In this document: positions 63,328-64,000 of the stretch, piece after piece
Numbering within the stretch: position 1 is the stretch's first letter
Layout: each line of letters starts with the position of its first letter
Source: Halorussus rarus
GTDB taxonomy: Archaea; Halobacteriota; Halobacteria; Halobacteriales; Haladaptataceae
Direction of reading: 5' to 3'
DNA length: 64,000 bases
NCBI RefSeq assembly: GCF_003369835.1
Contig: NZ_QPMJ01000002.1
Span: forward strand, 1,516,739-1,580,738
The notes under the pieces: generated by a model
What the model saw: only the letters and a program-made list of their open reading frames with translations
Told to the model about the DNA's origin: nothing
Databases searched by the model: none
Made by a program: the position numbers and the translations under genes

Positions 63328-63339
63328 CTTAAGTGTATA
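63328..63339 (+). promoter_or_regulatory. rRNA promoter P3
   Basis: GATCCGATGTCCTTAAGTGT then ATAGGGCCACTCGGATTGGATGTCAACG; the CTTAAGTGT core and CTCGGATTGG-type start match P4 and P1. Confidence 0.75.
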
Positions 63340-63408
63340 GGGCCACTCGGATTGGATGTCAACGTCGTCCTGCGATTTCGGGCGACGAACCACGTCCGAT
63401 CCGGTGCC

Positions 63409-63419
63409 CTTAAGTGTTA
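63409..63419 (+). promoter_or_regulatory. rRNA promoter P4
   Basis: GATCCGGTGCCCTTAAGTGT then TAGAGGACATTCGGATTGGGTGTGGACG, closely parallel to P3, 81 bases further on. Confidence 0.75.
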
Positions 63420-63593
63420 GAGGACATTCGGATTGGGTGTGGACGAACCTTCGGGGGTCTTCCCACCGAAGGTCGCACCGGTTCAACGCCTCAAGCGCTA
63501 TTGGGGTGCTCGAACCGAACGCAGTAAACGACTCGAAGTGATTCGCGGGGCGTTCGATTCGTCCCGCGGTCTCGGGCCGCACCGAACTTCGAT

Positions 63594-63603
63594 GGGTTTA
63601 TCC
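63594..63603 (+). promoter_or_regulatory. possible rRNA promoter P5
   Basis: CTTCGATGGGTTTATCCCCG with CTAAGTGCAGG shortly after; a TTTAT box about 200 bases before the 16S. Confidence 0.45.
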
Positions 63604-63780
63604 CCGGTCGAAGTCTAAGTGCAGGTCCGAAGGAAATGAGGATTCCACCCCTGCGGTCCGCCGTACACGATGGGATCTGATGTTAGCCCTGGCAGTTCGG
63701 TGACACCCGGCCAACGACGCGGCTCGGGGTCGTCGAACTGACGGACCATATAGCATTCAGTTGCTTCCGCCAGAGACCCA

Positions 63781-63799
63781 CCGAGCTCTTCGAGCTCGG
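63781..63799 (+). other. perfect hairpin just before 16S rRNA
   Basis: CCGAGCTC-TTC-GAGCTCGG, an 8-bp stem with a three-base loop, ends five bases before the mature 16S 5' end. It probably marks a processing or folding element of the precursor. Confidence 0.6.
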
Positions 63800-63804
63800 C
63801 AACC

Positions 63805-64000
63805 ATTCCGGTTGATCCTGCCGGAGGCCATTGCTATCGGAGTCCGATTTAGCCATGCTAGTCGCACGGGTTCAGACCCGTGGCAGATAGCTCAGTAACA
63901 CGTGGCCAAACTACCCTATGGATCGAGACAACCTCGGGAAACTGAGGCTAATCTCGAATACGGTTTCCACTCTGGAGTGAGGGAAACTAGAAACGCCCCG
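63805..64000 (+). rRNA. 16S ribosomal RNA (5' part; continues past the window)
   Basis: ATTCCGGTTGATCCTGCCGG is the conserved archaeal 16S 5' end, and the continuation (GGAGTCCGATTTAGCCATGC, then the CACGTGGCCAAACTACCCTA region) is haloarchaeal. Only the first 196 bases are in the window; the rest of the rRNA operon lies to the right. Confidence 0.98.

Larger units (their letters stand above)
62918..63804 (+). promoter_or_regulatory. rRNA operon promoter and leader region
   Basis: No protein gene. The last 600 bases are typical of a haloarchaeal rRNA leader: several repeated promoters with CTTAAGTGT-like TATA elements (listed below) and an extended leader with stem-forming segments (for example CAGTTCG/CGAACTG at about 63687-63740) that would help process the 16S precursor. 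Confidence 0.75.

Noticed and set aside
62953..63582. Minus-strand 209-codon frame across the rRNA promoters
   Set aside because: It runs through repeated promoter elements and is clearly fortuitous.

Overview
This 64 kb window is chromosomal DNA from a haloarchaeon (class Halobacteria). The evidence is a GC-rich sequence with very acidic proteins, Tat-type lipoprotein signals, mostly leaderless genes with a TATA box about 27-30 bases before the start codon, haloarchaeal families (MC1, OapA/B/C, PolD, Hef, Hel308, PurO, an archaeal-type glycyl-tRNA synthetase) and the start of an archaeal 16S rRNA. The genus cannot be fixed from the sequence alone.

Layout. 1-8.4 kb: the 3' end of a RecJ/GAN-like DHH nuclease, an orphan iron-type binding lipoprotein behind two DtxR/SirR-like boxes, a NifU-like scaffold, an AlkP-superfamily sulfatase homologue, a YbhN-type membrane protein and PanE. 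8.9-14.2 kb: a rubredoxin-like protein, PolD large subunit (polC, with a 181-residue mini-intein in its active site), a PPC-domain protein and a microprotein. 14.5-21.4 kb: a five-gene dipeptide/oligopeptide ABC transporter. 21.4-27.3 kb: two haloarchaeal proteins of unknown function, a CBS protein coupled to glyS, a phytol/dolichol kinase-like protein and a GntP permease. 27.6-36.8 kb: Hef, a repeat protein, UspA, a zinc-ribbon protein, Mdh, Hel308, KEOPS Cgi121. 37-43.3 kb: small zinc proteins, GlcG-like, a formaldehyde/alcohol dehydrogenase, tRNA-Gln(CUG), PurO, a phosphoesterase and a ferredoxin. 43.4-54.4 kb: the replication origin region: MATE and oapC-oapB-oapA on the left, an intergenic origin with an AT-rich core, orc1/cdc6, signal peptidase, then PolD small subunit (polB). 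54.6-64 kb: a KaiC/RAD55-like protein, aspartate kinase, pheST, pyrD, MC1, and tandem rRNA promoters leading into 16S rRNA.

How it fits together. The window gathers much of the replication and fork-repair equipment around one origin: Orc1, the OapABC set, both PolD subunits, Hef, Hel308 and a RecJ/GAN homologue. Three of these (PolC, Hef, Hel308) carry QxxhxxF sequences resembling PCNA-binding peptides. The genes right of the origin (orc1, polB, ask, pheST, rRNA) run mostly away from it, with its presumed rightward fork.

Most interesting observations: (1) a promoter-proximal 27-codon reading frame ending in a phenylalanine-rich run (F-G-F-F-F-A-S) before pheST, followed by mutually exclusive hairpins, which looks like an attenuation leader; (2) origin-recognition-box-like sequences scattered over about 17 kb, including two inside the polB coding region; (3) two copies of a conserved structured intergenic element; (4) short leaderless upstream frames overlapping the starts of hel308 and ask.
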